Below, piece after piece: positions 1 through 8,014 of a stretch of 12,158 nucleotides of DNA. Every line of letters starts with the position of its first letter. Position 1 is the first letter of the stretch. Source of the stretch: Pseudomonadota bacterium. GTDB lineage: Bacteria; Pseudomonadota; Gammaproteobacteria; Competibacterales; Competibacteraceae. The translations under genes and the position numbers were made by a program. Under the pieces are notes generated by a model, which was given only the letters and a program-made list of their open reading frames with translations, did not search any database and was not told where the DNA came from. The stretch covers positions 1 to 12,158 of the forward strand of contig JAGTSD010000017.1 of NCBI GenBank assembly GCA_018262135.1. The letters run 5' to 3'.

Positions 1-37
1 CGCTGTTTTCGCCCCACCCCCAGACGGTAGCCGAGCC

Positions 38-1372
38 ATGTCGGAGATGACCCCCCGAGAAATCGCCCAGGAACTGGACAAGCACATCATCGGCCAGGAC
101 GCCGCCAAGCGCGCTGTGGCTATCGCCCTGCGCAACCGCTGGCGGCGGATGCGGGTGGCGCCGGAACTGCGCAACGAAATCACCCCCAAGAACATTCTGA
201 TGATCGGCCCGACCGGCGTGGGCAAAACCGAAATCGCTCGCCGATTGGCCAAGCTGGCCAACGCGCCGTTCATCAAGGTCGAGGCGACCAAGTTCACCGA
301 GGTCGGCTACGTGGGCCGCGACGTGGAATCCATCATCCGCGATCTGATTGATATGGCAGTGAAAATGGTGCGCGAGGAAGAGACCCAAAAGGTCCGCCAC
401 CGCGCCGAGGAAGCGGCCCAGGATCGCGTGCTGGATACCCTGCTGCCGCGCCCGCGCAACGTCGGTTTCGCCAATGAACCGCCCGCGCCGGATCACTCCG
501 TCACCCGCCAGAAAATGCGCGACCGCCTGCTTAAAAACGAGTTGGACGACCGGGAGATCGAGATCGAAGTCTCGGCGCGACCGGTGGGGGTGGAGATCAT
601 GGCCCCACCCGGCATGGAGGAGATGACCAGCCAGTTACAGAGCCTGTTCCAGAACCTGAACAGTGGCCGTACCCGCACCCGCAAGCTCAAGGTCAAGGAC
701 GCCCTCAAGCTGCTCCAGGAAGAGGAGGCGGCCAAGATGATCAACGAGGAAGAACTGAAGCTGCGGGCGCTGGCGGCGGTCGAGCAGAACGGCATCGTGT
801 TCATTGACGAGATTGATAAGGTCGCCAAGCGCGGCGAATACGGTGGCCCGGACGTGTCGCGCGAGGGCGTGCAACGCGATCTGCTCCCGCTGGTGGAAGG
901 CTGTACCGTTTCGACCAAGTACGGCATGGTGCGCACCGATCATATTCTGTTCATCGCCTCCGGAGCGTTCCATCTGACCAAACCCTCCGACCTGATCCCC
1001 GAGTTGCAGGGCCGGTTGCCGATCCGGGTAGAATTGAATGCCCTGAGCACCGAAGATTTCGTGCGGATTCTGACCGAGCCGGATGCGTCGCTAACCGAGC
1101 AGTACGCGGCGCTGCTGGACACTGAGGAGGTCAAACTGGAATTTGCGGCGGATGGGGTGCGGCGCATCGCCGAGGTCGCCTATCAGGTCAACGAGCGTAC
1201 CGAGAACATCGGCGCCCGCCGGCTGCACACGGTGATGGAGCGGCTGCTGGAAACTGTGTCCTTCGAAGCGCCCGACCGGGCCGGTCAGGCGGTGACGGTG
1301 GATTGCGCCTACGTGGACGCTCATCTGGGCGAATTGATCAAGGACGAAGACCTGACCCGCTATATCCTGTGA
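38..1372 (+). CDS. hslU: HslU, ATPase subunit of the HslVU (ClpYQ) protease
   Basis: AAA+ unfoldase that recognises, unfolds and threads cytosolic proteins into the HslV peptidase. At 444 aa it is full length (E. coli about 443). Visible motifs: Walker [10 protein letters not shown] at residues 57-65, the substrate-gripping pore loop GYVGRD at 90-95, the HslU-specific I-domain at roughly 110-240, Walker [10 protein letters not shown] at 252-260, sensor 1 around 305-312, an arginine-finger region LQGRLPIR at 323-330, sensor 2 GARRLH at 392-397, and the C-terminal tail DEDLTRYIL that docks into HslV pockets. The ATG at 38 gives the family N-terminus (MSEMTPREI); no strong ribosome site precedes it. 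hslV is expected immediately upstream but lies outside the window: bases 1-37 do not read as an HslV C-terminus. The DUF971 gene follows after 9 bases, so the two are probably cotranscribed. Confidence 0.97.
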   Translation: MSEMTPREIAQELDKHIIGQDAAKRAVAIALRNRWRRMRVAPELRNEITPKNILMIGPTGVGKTEIARRLAKLANAPFIKVEATKFTEVGYVGRDVESIIRDLIDMAVKMVREEETQKVRHRAEEAAQDRVLDTLLPRPRNVGFANEPPAPDHSVTRQKMRDRLLKNELDDREIEIEVSARPVGVEIMAPPGMEEMTSQLQSLFQNLNSGRTRTRKLKVKDALKLLQEEEAAKMINEEELKLRALAAVEQNGIVFIDEIDKVAKRGEYGGPDVSREGVQRDLLPLVEGCTVSTKYGMVRTDHILFIASGAFHLTKPSDLIPELQGRLPIRVELNALSTEDFVRILTEPDASLTEQYAALLDTEEVKLEFAADGVRRIAEVAYQVNERTENIGARRLHTVMERLLETVSFEAPDRAGQAVTVDCAYVDAHLGELIKDEDLTRYIL

Positions 1373-1381
1373 GGCTTGGCC

Positions 1382-1738
1382 ATGAGCATCCGCCCGACCG
1401 AAATCAAGCTGCATCAGGCGTCCCGACTTCTGGAAGTCGCGTTCGAAGACGGCGCCCGCTTCGAGTTGCCCTGTGAATACCTGCGGGTATTTTCGCCCTC
1501 CGCCGAGGTGCGGGGCCACGGTCCCGGCACGGCAACGCTGGTGACCGGCAAGGAGAACGTGAATATCACTGCTATCGAACCGGTGGGCAATTACGCGGTT
1601 CGGCTGGTGTTCGACGATGGCCATTCGACCGGCCTGTACTCCTGGAATATCCTGTATGACCTGGGCCGGGACCAGGAAAGTCAGTGGCAGGACTATTTGC
1701 GCCGGCTGGCCGAGGCGGGCTATCAGCGCCAGGTTTGA
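1382..1738 (+). CDS. DUF971 protein (gamma-butyrobetaine hydroxylase-like N-terminal domain)
   Basis: A 118-aa single-domain protein of the DUF971 family (PF06155). The same fold forms the N-terminal, metal-binding-like domain of gamma-butyrobetaine hydroxylases. Recognisable signatures are the opening PTEIKLHQASRLLEV, the middle LPCEYLRVFSPSAEVRGHG and the end GLYSWNILYDLG. No catalytic 2-oxoglutarate oxygenase domain is attached, so the hydroxylase name should not be taken as function. An in-frame TTG at 1376 exists, but the ATG at 1382 is preferred: GAGG at 1371-1374 sits 7 bases upstream, and the ATG gives the usual MSIRPTEI start. The gene follows hslU by 9 bases, a conserved gammaproteobacterial neighbourhood. 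Its role is unknown; linkage to hslVU suggests protein quality control or metal handling only weakly. Confidence 0.9.
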   Translation: MSIRPTEIKLHQASRLLEVAFEDGARFELPCEYLRVFSPSAEVRGHGPGTATLVTGKENVNITAIEPVGNYAVRLVFDDGHSTGLYSWNILYDLGRDQESQWQDYLRRLAEAGYQRQV

Positions 1739-1750
1739 ATGTAACCGTTA

Positions 1751-1793
1751 ACTCCCCTCTCCCCTTGAGGGAGTGGGGTTGGGGGTGAGGGGT
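1751..1793. repeat. C-rich/G-rich dispersed-repeat-like hairpin in the ubiE leader
   Basis: A C/T-rich arm (1752-1764) is followed by a G-rich arm (1775-1792). CCCCTC at 1754-1759 pairs with GAGGGG at 1787-1792, and CCCC at 1761-1764 pairs with GGGG at 1782-1785, with a single T/T mismatch between. An alternative stem pairs ACTCCC at 1751-1756 with GGGAGT at 1769-1774. Elements of this composition (on the minus strand they translate as proline/serine-rich text such as SPPTPLPQGERG) are common dispersed intergenic repeats in many high-GC proteobacteria. Only one copy lies in this window, so the repeat nature is inferred from familiarity. It ends directly at the ubiE ribosome-binding site. Confidence 0.55.
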
Positions 1794-1809
1794 GGAGGCC
1801 TCCGCAACC

Positions 1810-2559
1810 ATGGAACAACCCGAGACGACGCATTTTGGCTACCAGACAGTGGCCACTGGTGAGAAAGCCCGCAAGGTGGCCGACGTATTCGACTCGGTCG
1901 CCAGCAAATACGACTTGATGAACGATTTGATGTCGCTGGGCATCCACCGGCTGTGGAAGCGCTTCGCTATCGGCATCAGTGGGGTGCGGGCCGGGGACCG
2001 GGTGCTGGACCTGGCGGGCGGCACCGGCGATCTAACCAGCCGGATGTTGCCGCTGGTGGGGCCAAAAGGGCTGGTGGTGTTGTCTGACATCAACGCCAGC
2101 ATGTTGAGCGAGGGCCGGCGGCGACTGGTGGACGAGGGCGTTATCGGCAATGTGGTCTACGCCCAGGTTGACGCCGAGCAATTGCCGTTTCCCGACAATA
2201 CTTTTGACTGCATCACCATGGCTTTCGGGCTACGCAACGTGACCTACAAGGAACGGGCGCTGGCGGCGATGGTGCGCGCGCTCAAGCCGGGCGGGCGGGC
2301 GATCATTCTGGAATTCTCGCATCCGGTCGCGCCGGGTCTGAAGCCGGTCTACGACCTGTATTCGTTTACCGTGCTGCCGGCGCTGGGCAAGCTGGTGGTT
2401 AACGACGCCGCCAGCTATCGTTACCTGGCCGAATCCATCCGCATGCACCCCGACCAGGAGACCTTACTGCACATGATGGAGGCGGTGGGCTTCGAGCGTT
2501 GCCAGTATTTCAATCTAACCGGCGGCGTGGTCGCGGTGCATCGCGGCTACAAGTTTTGA
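1810..2559 (+). CDS. ubiE: UbiE, ubiquinone/menaquinone C-methyltransferase
   Basis: SAM-dependent class I methyltransferase that methylates the ring carbon of demethoxyubiquinol (and demethylmenaquinol in organisms that make menaquinone). At 249 aa it matches E. coli UbiE (251). Visible: the N-terminal [10 protein letters not shown] at 5-14, the family signature [17 protein letters not shown] at 34-50, SAM motif [12 protein letters not shown] at 65-75, the acidic ribose-binding Asp93, the post-II region around [16 protein letters not shown] at 121-136, and [13 protein letters not shown] at 157-169. A GTG at 1792 would add six residues and lies inside the SD-like GGAGG, so the ATG at 1810 is chosen. 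GGAGG at 1794-1798 is 11 bases upstream of it, rather long. That SD lies in a 10-bp perfect palindrome (1794-1803) abutting the G-rich repeat, so the leader is probably structured. ubiJ starts 17 bases downstream. Confidence 0.97.
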   Translation: MEQPETTHFGYQTVATGEKARKVADVFDSVASKYDLMNDLMSLGIHRLWKRFAIGISGVRAGDRVLDLAGGTGDLTSRMLPLVGPKGLVVLSDINASMLSEGRRRLVDEGVIGNVVYAQVDAEQLPFPDNTFDCITMAFGLRNVTYKERALAAMVRALKPGGRAIILEFSHPVAPGLKPVYDLYSFTVLPALGKLVVNDAASYRYLAESIRMHPDQETLLHMMEAVGFERCQYFNLTGGVVAVHRGYKF

Positions 2560-2576
2560 ATCGTGAGAACCGCCGC

Positions 2577-3185
2577 GTGACCCCTGCTATTATCGCCACC
2601 AGCCTGGAAACCGTGCTCAACCCGGTGTTGCGGCTGGATCCCGACACCCAGTCCCGGCTGGCCGCCCTGGAAGGCAAGGTCATCGCCATCGAACCGGAAG
2701 GGTTGGGACTGACCCTCTATCTGCTGCCGGGCGTCCATGGCGTCCGGGTTCTGGACCAGTATGCCGCGGAGCCGACCGTCCGTATCCGGGGTAAGCCGCT
2801 GGCCCTGGCCCGGCAATGGCGCGGACGGGGAACCGCCAGCAGCAATATCACCATTGAGGGCGACGCCACCGTGGGACGGGAATTTCAGACCGCTCTGGCG
2901 CGCCTGGATATTGACTGGGAAGAACAGCTTTCCCGACTGGTCGGCGATGCCGCCGCCCATCAACTGGGCCGGTTCTGGCGCGAGTTTCGGATGTGGACCC
3001 AGCAGGCCAGCGACCGGCTGGGGCGCGATGGCGGCGAATATCTGCGGGAATTGCAGGTCTTGCCGCCGCGCCCGGCGGTCGAGCAGTTCCTGAGCGCCGT
3101 GGACGCCTTGCGCGAAGATACCGACCGGCTGGCCGCGCGGATCGAGCGCCTGCGCCGCTGGCTGGCGACCGACGATTCCACCTGA
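2577..3185 (+). CDS. ubiJ: UbiJ, SCP2-domain ubiquinone biosynthesis accessory factor
   Basis: UbiJ is a lipid-binding factor (with UbiK) that holds polyprenylated intermediates for the aerobic Ubi complex. The 202-aa length matches E. coli UbiJ (201). An SCP2/sterol-carrier-like domain covers about residues 14-110, followed by the UbiJ hallmark [19 protein letters not shown] near 115-135. A C-terminal amphipathic coiled-coil stretch, around 165-195, is rich in Leu, Arg and Glu. The start is taken as GTG at 2577. It is the only start codon between the ubiE stop and the SCP2 region that gives a normal N-terminus ([18 protein letters not shown]); a TTG at 2499 would overlap ubiE by about 60 bases. 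The ribosome site is weak (GTGAG at 2563-2567). The position between ubiE and ubiB is the classical gammaproteobacterial order. Confidence 0.92.
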   Translation: MTPAIIATSLETVLNPVLRLDPDTQSRLAALEGKVIAIEPEGLGLTLYLLPGVHGVRVLDQYAAEPTVRIRGKPLALARQWRGRGTASSNITIEGDATVGREFQTALARLDIDWEEQLSRLVGDAAAHQLGRFWREFRMWTQQASDRLGRDGGEYLRELQVLPPRPAVEQFLSAVDALREDTDRLAARIERLRRWLATDDST

Positions 3186-3217
3186 TCCCACTCCTTCCGC
3201 CGAGACGCGAAAACGGC

Positions 3218-4891
3218 ATGTTTGGTCCTGCCCAAATCCTGCGCCTGCTGCACATCAACCGGGTGCTGGTGCGCCATGGCCTCGACGACATCGTCTTGGC
3301 CACCCATCTGTTTCGGCCCATCGGCTTCGTGCGCCATCTGTTGCCATGGAACTGGGCCCCGCGCCAGGAGCTGAAGCTGTCGCGCGGCGAGCGGATTCGG
3401 CTGGCGCTGGAGGACCTGGGACCGATCTTCGTCAAGTTCGGCCAGATGCTGTCCACCCGCCGCGATCTGCTGCCAGACGACATCGCCCTGGAACTGGCCA
3501 AGCTCCAGGATCAGGTGCCGTCGTTCCCCGGCGAGCAGGCGCGGGCCATCATCGAGAAAGCCTACGGTCAGCCGCTGGCGGCAGTGTTCGCGGAATTCGA
3601 GCCGCAACCCCTGGCTTCGGCCTCCATCGCCCAGGTTCACGCCGCCCGGCTGTGCAATGGCCGCGAGGTGGTGGTCAAGGTGTTGCGGCCCGCCGTCGAG
3701 AAGGTCATCCGCCGCGACGTGGAACTGCTGTACATCATCGCCCGCCTGGCCCAGCGTTACTGGAAGGAAGGCCGCCGGCTCCGGCCGCTGGAAGTGGTGG
3801 CGGAATATGAAAAAACCATCTTCGACGAACTTGACCTGGTGCGCGAGGCGGCCAACGCCAGCCACCTGCGGCGCAATTTCCAGGACTCGCCGATCTTGTA
3901 CGTCCCCGAGATCTTCTGGCCGGAGACTCGCCGCGACGTCATGGTCATGGAGCGGATTCGCGGCATTCCGGTCGGCGAAATCGCCGAGCTGCGCCGGCGC
4001 GGTGTGGATTTGAAGAAATTGTCGGCGCGAGGGGTGGAAATCTTCTTCACCCAAGTGTTCCGCGACAGCTTTTTCCATGCCGACATGCACCCCGGCAACA
4101 TCTTCGTCAACGCCGACGATCCGGATGACCCGCGCTACATCGCGGTGGATTTCGGCATCATCGGCACCCTCAGTCCTACCGACCAGCATTATCTGGCCGA
4201 GAATTTTCTGGCCTTTTTCCACCGCGACTACCGGCGGGTGGCGGAATTGCACATCGAGTCCGGCTGGGTGCCGGCGGAAACCCGGGTGGATGAATTTGAA
4301 TCGGCCATCCGCACCGTGTCGGAGCCGATCTTCGACCGGCCGCTCAAGGACATCTCCTTCGGCGGGTTTTTGCTGACCCTGTTTCAGACCGCGCGCCGCT
4401 TTAACATGGAAGTGCAGCCACAACTGGTGCTTCTGCAAAAAACCCTGCTCAACATCGAGGGGCTGGGACGGCAGCTCGACCCCGAACTGGACTTGTGGCA
4501 GACCGCCAAGCCGTTCCTGGAAAGCTGGATGCGCGACCGGGTCGGGCCGCTGTCGTTCCTCAACCGCGTCAGACGCCAAATTCCACGCTGGGCCGACCAG
4601 ACGCCGGATTTGCCCAATCTGATCCATGGCCTGTTACGGCAGGCGAGCGACGGCGAGGTCACGGTGCGATTGCACCGGCAGGAGATGGAGCAGTTGCAGC
4701 GGGAGTTGCGCCGGGCCAACCGACGTAATTTTCATTCGACGGCGGGTGCGGCGCTGATGGTCAGCGCGGCGGTGATTCTGGGGTTCGACGCCCAGAGCGG
4801 CGTCAGCCTGTGGCACGGGCCGCTGCTGAGCTGGCTGCTGGGCGGGATCGGGATCGGCCTGATCCTCAGCGCCTGGCCCAAGGGTGGTTGA
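3218..4891 (+). CDS. ubiB: UbiB, atypical (ADCK/ABC1-family) kinase-like ATPase of ubiquinone biosynthesis
   Basis: Membrane-associated protein-kinase-like ATPase needed for ubiquinone synthesis, thought to help move lipid intermediates to the Ubi enzymes. The 557 aa compare with 546 in E. coli. Visible: the family-defining KFGQ at 73-76 within [17 protein letters not shown], the alanine-rich loop [11 protein letters not shown] at 133-143 that replaces a glycine-rich P-loop, the nucleotide-site Lys154 in VVVKV, the catalytic-loop equivalent HADMHPGN at 287-294, and the metal-binding DFG at 311-313. Two hydrophobic C-terminal segments (about 508-524 and 535-553) match the UbiB membrane anchor. 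The ATG at 3218 is chosen because upstream in-frame sequence overlaps ubiJ and has no family similarity; the SD is weak. The gene ends 5 bases from the convergent DJ-1-family gene, with no terminator in the gap. Confidence 0.96.
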   Translation: MFGPAQILRLLHINRVLVRHGLDDIVLATHLFRPIGFVRHLLPWNWAPRQELKLSRGERIRLALEDLGPIFVKFGQMLSTRRDLLPDDIALELAKLQDQVPSFPGEQARAIIEKAYGQPLAAVFAEFEPQPLASASIAQVHAARLCNGREVVVKVLRPAVEKVIRRDVELLYIIARLAQRYWKEGRRLRPLEVVAEYEKTIFDELDLVREAANASHLRRNFQDSPILYVPEIFWPETRRDVMVMERIRGIPVGEIAELRRRGVDLKKLSARGVEIFFTQVFRDSFFHADMHPGNIFVNADDPDDPRYIAVDFGIIGTLSPTDQHYLAENFLAFFHRDYRRVAELHIESGWVPAETRVDEFESAIRTVSEPIFDRPLKDISFGGFLLTLFQTARRFNMEVQPQLVLLQKTLLNIEGLGRQLDPELDLWQTAKPFLESWMRDRVGPLSFLNRVRRQIPRWADQTPDLPNLIHGLLRQASDGEVTVRLHRQEMEQLQRELRRANRRNFHSTAGAALMVSAAVILGFDAQSGVSLWHGPLLSWLLGGIGIGLILSAWPKGG

Positions 4892-4896
4892 ATTTC

Positions 4897-5442
4897 CTAT
4901 GATCGTTGCAACGCCGCTTCCACGGTGTCGCGCGTTTCCCGCCCACACAGGATTTCAATCAGACTCAGGGCGAAATCCATCGCCGTCCCCGGCCCGCGCG
5001 AGGTGATGAACGTCCCGTCGCGCACTACGGCGGCGCTGCTCAGCTTGATGTCGGGCTGGCCATCGAGAACGCCGGGATAGGCGGTCACTTCGCGGCCGCT
5101 GACCAGACCGGCGCTGACCAGCACTTTCGGCGCGGCGCAGATGGCGGCGACATAGCGACCCTGTTCCGTCATCCGCCGCAGCAGGGCCGCGATGCGCTGG
5201 TCCGCTTCCAGTCGCTGGGCGCCGCCCAGACCGCCCGGCAGCACTACCAGGTCGAAGTCCTGGTCCAGCACCGTATCCAGGGTGGTTTCGGGCAACAGCA
5301 CGACGCCACGCGAAGCGGTTACCGGTCCGGCTTCCAGTCCCGCCACCGTCACGGTGAGACCGGCACGGCGGAACAAATCGATGAGGGTAACGGCTTCCAG
5401 TTCCTCGCAACCTTGGGCGAGGGGAACGAGAACGGCGGCCAT
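4897..5442 (-). CDS. DJ-1/PfpI-family protein (YajL-like)
   Basis: A 181-aa protein of the DJ-1/ThiJ/PfpI superfamily; close relatives are YajL-type proteins linked to protection against oxidative, electrophile or glyoxal damage. Visible: the N-terminal GCEELEAV with Glu16 in the place of DJ-1 Glu18, VVLPGG at 66-71, the nucleophile elbow AAICAAP with Cys102, and ITSRGPGTAMDFAL at 146-159. Where human DJ-1 has His126, this protein has AYPG (Tyr122), so a Cys-His pair of that type is not obvious; YajL is similar in this. The start is ATG at 5442, with GGAGGAG on the minus strand 8-9 bases upstream; the TTG at 5460 lies at the edge of that SD and is rejected. It follows the S41 protease by 38 bases on the same strand and is probably cotranscribed. 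Substrate is unknown. Confidence 0.88.
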   Translation of the reverse strand: MAAVLVPLAQGCEELEAVTLIDLFRRAGLTVTVAGLEAGPVTASRGVVLLPETTLDTVLDQDFDLVVLPGGLGGAQRLEADQRIAALLRRMTEQGRYVAAICAAPKVLVSAGLVSGREVTAYPGVLDGQPDIKLSSAAVVRDGTFITSRGPGTAMDFALSLIEILCGRETRDTVEAALQRS

Positions 5443-5480
5443 GGACGGTGTCTCCTCCAAGTGAGTGGCAAGGCCGGTGC

Positions 5481-6824
5481 TTAGCCGCTCTTGCGGGGTT
5501 GCAACAAGGTCATGCCCTTGAGCAGATTCAGGGCTTCGTACAGTTGGTAGTCGTTTTGGGCCAGCTCGCTGTCGGCGCCCGTGATCCTGATGTCGGGCGT
5601 GGTGTCGGTTGGCGTGCTGTTGGGCGGATGGTTGCTGTCGTTGCGCAAATGACCGGTTAGATCGGATTCCTTGACGGTGTCCGCGTCAGTGCCGTCAGCG
5701 CCAGTCGCCACCTTTAATGGCTTGAGCTTGATGTCCGGTTCGATGCCGGCAGCCTGGATGGAGCGGCCGTTCGGCGTGTAGTAGCGGGCGGTGGTCAGCT
5801 TGACTGCGGTGCCGTTGCCCAGTGGCAGGATGGTTTGCACCGAACCCTTGCCGAAGGTGCGCTCGCCAAGGATGAGCGCGCGGCGGTGATCCTGCAGCGC
5901 GCCGGCAACGATTTCCGAGGCCGAAGCGGAACCGCCGTTGACCAGCACCACCAGCGGCACGCCCTGGAGCAAGTCGCCGGGGGTTGCCTTGAAGGTTTGG
6001 TCGGAGCCGTTGCTGCGCCCCCTGGTTTGGACGATGGCGCCGTCCTCGAGAAAATCGTCGGCGACATCCACCGCGCCGTTTAGCACCCCGCCCGGGTTGT
6101 TGCGCAGATCCAGCACCACGCCCCGCAACGGCCCTTTATTCTGCTGCTCGATCTCCTGCAAGGCCTGCCGCAGGTTCGGGGCAGTCTTGGCCTGAAACTG
6201 GGTGATGCGCAGATAGCCGAATCCGGGCTCCAGCAGGCGGCTCTTGACGCTCTTGACCTGGATGACTTCGCGGATCAGCTTGATCTTGAGCGGCTTGCGC
6301 ACGCCTTCCCGCACGATGGTCAGGGTGATCGCCGTGTTCGGCTTGCCGCGCATCCGCTGGATCGCATCCGAGAGCGCCATGCCCTTGACCGAGGCGTCGT
6401 CCAGCCGGATGATCAGATCGCCGGCACGAATGCCGGCCCGCTGGGCCGGGGTGTCGTCGATCGGAGCGATGACCTTGAGAAATCCGTCTTCCTGACCGAC
6501 CTCGATGCCCAGGCCACCGAACTCGCCGGAGGTGCCGATCTGCAAATCCTGGAACGCTTCGGCGTCGAGAAAGGCAGAATGCGGATCGAGATTGCTCAAC
6601 ATGCCGCGAATGGCGTTTTCCAGCAGAACCTGGTCCTTGACCGGCTCGACGTAATCCTGTTTGACAGCGTCGAGCACCCCGGTAAAGGTGCGCAACTCAT
6701 CCAGCGGCAATTTGTTTTCCGGCGGCGTTTCCTTTTCGGCCCAGACCGTATGCACCGCCGTCAGCGAAATGCCTGCCAGAAAACTCAACGCCAGCGCCAG
6801 ACCGTGTCGGGTTGCAGCACTCAT
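5481..6824 (-). CDS. Exported S41-family carboxyl-terminal processing protease (CtpA/Prc type)
   Basis: Periplasmic serine protease that trims or degrades proteins from their C-termini; in gammaproteobacteria such enzymes act on lipoproteins and peptidoglycan-hydrolase regulators. The start is ATG at 6824: the minus strand has GGAG 5 bases upstream, while the in-frame ATG at 6842 has no SD. Length 447 aa. Residues 1-29 form a signal peptide or anchor (basic TRHG, hydrophobic LALALSFLAGISLTAV, then VWA-E). The PDZ domain is at about 95-185. The catalytic domain carries GGSASASEI with Ser301, Lys326 in ERTFGKGSVQ (25 residues apart, as in CtpA/CtpB enzymes) and Gln330. A low-complexity Asp/Thr/Pro-rich linker (about 372-415) precedes a conserved C-terminal helix QLYEALNLLKGM. 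It lies downstream of gpmA, but a terminator separates them, so it likely has its own promoter. Confidence 0.94.
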   Translation of the reverse strand: MSAATRHGLALALSFLAGISLTAVHTVWAEKETPPENKLPLDELRTFTGVLDAVKQDYVEPVKDQVLLENAIRGMLSNLDPHSAFLDAEAFQDLQIGTSGEFGGLGIEVGQEDGFLKVIAPIDDTPAQRAGIRAGDLIIRLDDASVKGMALSDAIQRMRGKPNTAITLTIVREGVRKPLKIKLIREVIQVKSVKSRLLEPGFGYLRITQFQAKTAPNLRQALQEIEQQNKGPLRGVVLDLRNNPGGVLNGAVDVADDFLEDGAIVQTRGRSNGSDQTFKATPGDLLQGVPLVVLVNGGSASASEIVAGALQDHRRALILGERTFGKGSVQTILPLGNGTAVKLTTARYYTPNGRSIQAAGIEPDIKLKPLKVATGADGTDADTVKESDLTGHLRNDSNHPPNSTPTDTTPDIRITGADSELAQNDYQLYEALNLLKGMTLLQPRKSG

Positions 6825-6872
6825 CTTCACTCCAAAAACCATTTTTGATTGCGGCCGGGGGATAGGTGGGAA

Positions 6873-6901
6873 TATTTAGCCCATTCCTCGCGATAGGACA
6901 A
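6873..6901 (-). promoter_or_regulatory. Possible sigma-70 promoter for the S41 protease gene
   Basis: On the minus strand TTGTCC (plus coordinates 6896-6901) is followed after 17 bases by TAAATA (6873-6878). The -35 matches 4 of 6 consensus bases and the -10 only 3 of 6. The site lies between the gpmA terminator and the protease start, where a promoter is required if the terminator works. This is inference from position and spacing; the match is weak. Confidence 0.25.
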
Positions 6902-6965
6902 CGGAATGTGCCCGAAAATCGCGGTGCGGGTGGGAAAATGATGGCGAAAGCAGGCGGCTTTGGAG

Positions 6966-7004
6966 AAAACCCCGCGCGCCGGCTTTTTCCAGCCGGCGCC
7001 GGGG
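6966..7004 (-). terminator. Rho-independent terminator of gpmA
   Basis: A 9-bp perfect GC-rich stem (6976-6984 with 6991-6999, 6-base loop) extends through one bulged base (6975) into five more pairs (6970-6974 with 7000-7004), giving 14 pairs. On the minus strand it is followed immediately by TTTTCTCC (complement of 6962-6969). It begins about 33 bases after the gpmA stop. On the plus strand no T-run follows, so it reads as a minus-strand terminator. Confidence 0.75.
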
Positions 7005-7036
7005 CGACGTGGGTATGGGAAGATGGGTGATTCCGC

Positions 7037-7789
7037 TTACTTGGCCTTGCCCTGGTTGGCAACGGCATCCATCAGCTTCTTGAGCTCCTCGGGATCAGCC
7101 AGATACTGGCCGCCCTTCTTGATCGGCCGCAGATTGGCGTCCAGTTCGTAGACCAGCGGTATGGCGGTCGGAATGTTCAGGCCGACGATTTCTTCATCGG
7201 AGATGTCGTCGAGGTACTTGACCAGGGCCCGCAGGCTGTTGCCGTGCGCGGCGATCGCCACCCGCTTGCCGGAGCGGATGGTCGGCACCAGGACGTCGTG
7301 CCAGTAGGGCAGCACCCGGTCAATGGTGGTCTTAAGGCTCTCGGTGGCGGGCAGCACGCGCGGGTCCAGATCGGCATAACGCGGATCTTTGCTGGGGAAG
7401 CGCGGGTCGGTCGGATCCAGCGGCGGCGGCGGGATATCGAAGCTGCGCCGCCAGATCTTGACCTGATCCTCACCGTGCTTGGCGGCGGTTTCGGATTTGT
7501 CCAGACCAGCCAGCGCACCGTAGTGGCGCTCGTTGAGCCGCCAGCTCCGGTACACCGGAATCCATGTCAGGTCCATCACGTCCAGGACATTCCAAAGGGT
7601 ATGGATGGCGCGCTTGAGCACCGAGGTGTAAGCCACATCGAAGACAAAGCCTTCCTTTTTAAGAGTCTCGCCGGCTTTCTTGGCTTCCTCGATCCCTTTT
7701 TCCGACAGGTCCACGTCAACCCACCCGGTGAAGCGGTTTTCCTTGTTCCACTGGCTTTCGCCATGGCGGAGCAGCACGAGTTTATACAT
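7037..7789 (-). CDS. gpmA: GpmA, 2,3-bisphosphoglycerate-dependent phosphoglycerate mutase
   Basis: Cofactor-dependent glycolytic enzyme interconverting 3- and 2-phosphoglycerate in the cytosol. Its 250 aa equal the E. coli enzyme in length, and it shares the exact C-terminus VANQGKAK. Visible: the phosphohistidine motif [10 protein letters not shown] with His9 at residues 6-15, ENRFTGW at 17-23, [12 protein letters not shown] at 55-66, [12 protein letters not shown] with Glu87 at 85-96, and the second histidine His182 in [15 protein letters not shown]. The ATG is preceded on the minus strand by a perfect AGGAGG (plus coordinates 7800-7805), 10 bases upstream. It diverges from the arsR-rhodanese-secB operon and is closed by a strong terminator. 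In E. coli this position, beside yibN-secB-gpsA, holds the unrelated cofactor-independent mutase with envC. Confidence 0.98.
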   Translation of the reverse strand: MYKLVLLRHGESQWNKENRFTGWVDVDLSEKGIEEAKKAGETLKKEGFVFDVAYTSVLKRAIHTLWNVLDVMDLTWIPVYRSWRLNERHYGALAGLDKSETAAKHGEDQVKIWRRSFDIPPPPLDPTDPRFPSKDPRYADLDPRVLPATESLKTTIDRVLPYWHDVLVPTIRSGKRVAIAAHGNSLRALVKYLDDISDEEIVGLNIPTAIPLVYELDANLRPIKKGGQYLADPEELKKLMDAVANQGKAK

Positions 7790-7948
7790 GAGATGTCAGC
7801 CTCCTGATCGTTTAGCGGGGTTGTTGTCGTTATCGAATCCAGGACGGTCCGCCCGGATTACATGGAATTTTCACGCGGAATCATACGCCCGGCCAGCGGA
7901 TTGCGCCAGCCACACCCCGGTTTTGCACGAGCCGGCGGCATTCTCGAC

Positions 7949-7977
7949 TTCTCAATATCGCTATATTCAGTTATGTT
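7949..7977 (+). promoter_or_regulatory. Candidate promoter with AT-rich inverted repeat (operator) for the arsR operon
   Basis: TTCTCA (7949-7954) and TATGTT (7972-7977), each 4 of 6 to the sigma-70 consensus, are 17 bases apart. Between them sits an inverted repeat, AATAT (7954-7958) and ATATT (7963-7967) around CGCT. A dyad between -35 and -10 is where an ArsR-family repressor would bind to block polymerase; BigR-type operators are AT-rich dyads over promoters. The block is strikingly AT-rich for this genome and continues to about 7990. The predicted transcript start would be near 7984, about 30 bases before the arsR start. Confidence 0.45.
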
Positions 7978-8014
7978 AATAAATTAGATTCCCGGATGGA
8001 GGCGTGGTCGGAGG

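Noticed and set aside
1..37. C-terminal end of hslV
   Set aside because: None of the three frames resembles an HslV C-terminus; the bases look intergenic.
2993..3217. N-terminal extension of ubiB by 75 codons
   Set aside because: It overlaps most of the ubiJ 3' half and reads as Arg/Ala/Gly-rich text; UbiB homologues start at the 3218 ATG equivalent.
2960..4627. Long open frame on the minus strand (about 555 codons) opposite ubiB
   Set aside because: It is antisense to clear ubiJ/ubiB motifs, has low-complexity Gln/His/Asp-rich composition typical of a GC-rich shadow frame, and no recognisable domain.
7806..7900. gpmA promoter on the minus strand
   Set aside because: TGTAAT- and TATGAT-like boxes exist, but no acceptable -35 lies at the right distance.
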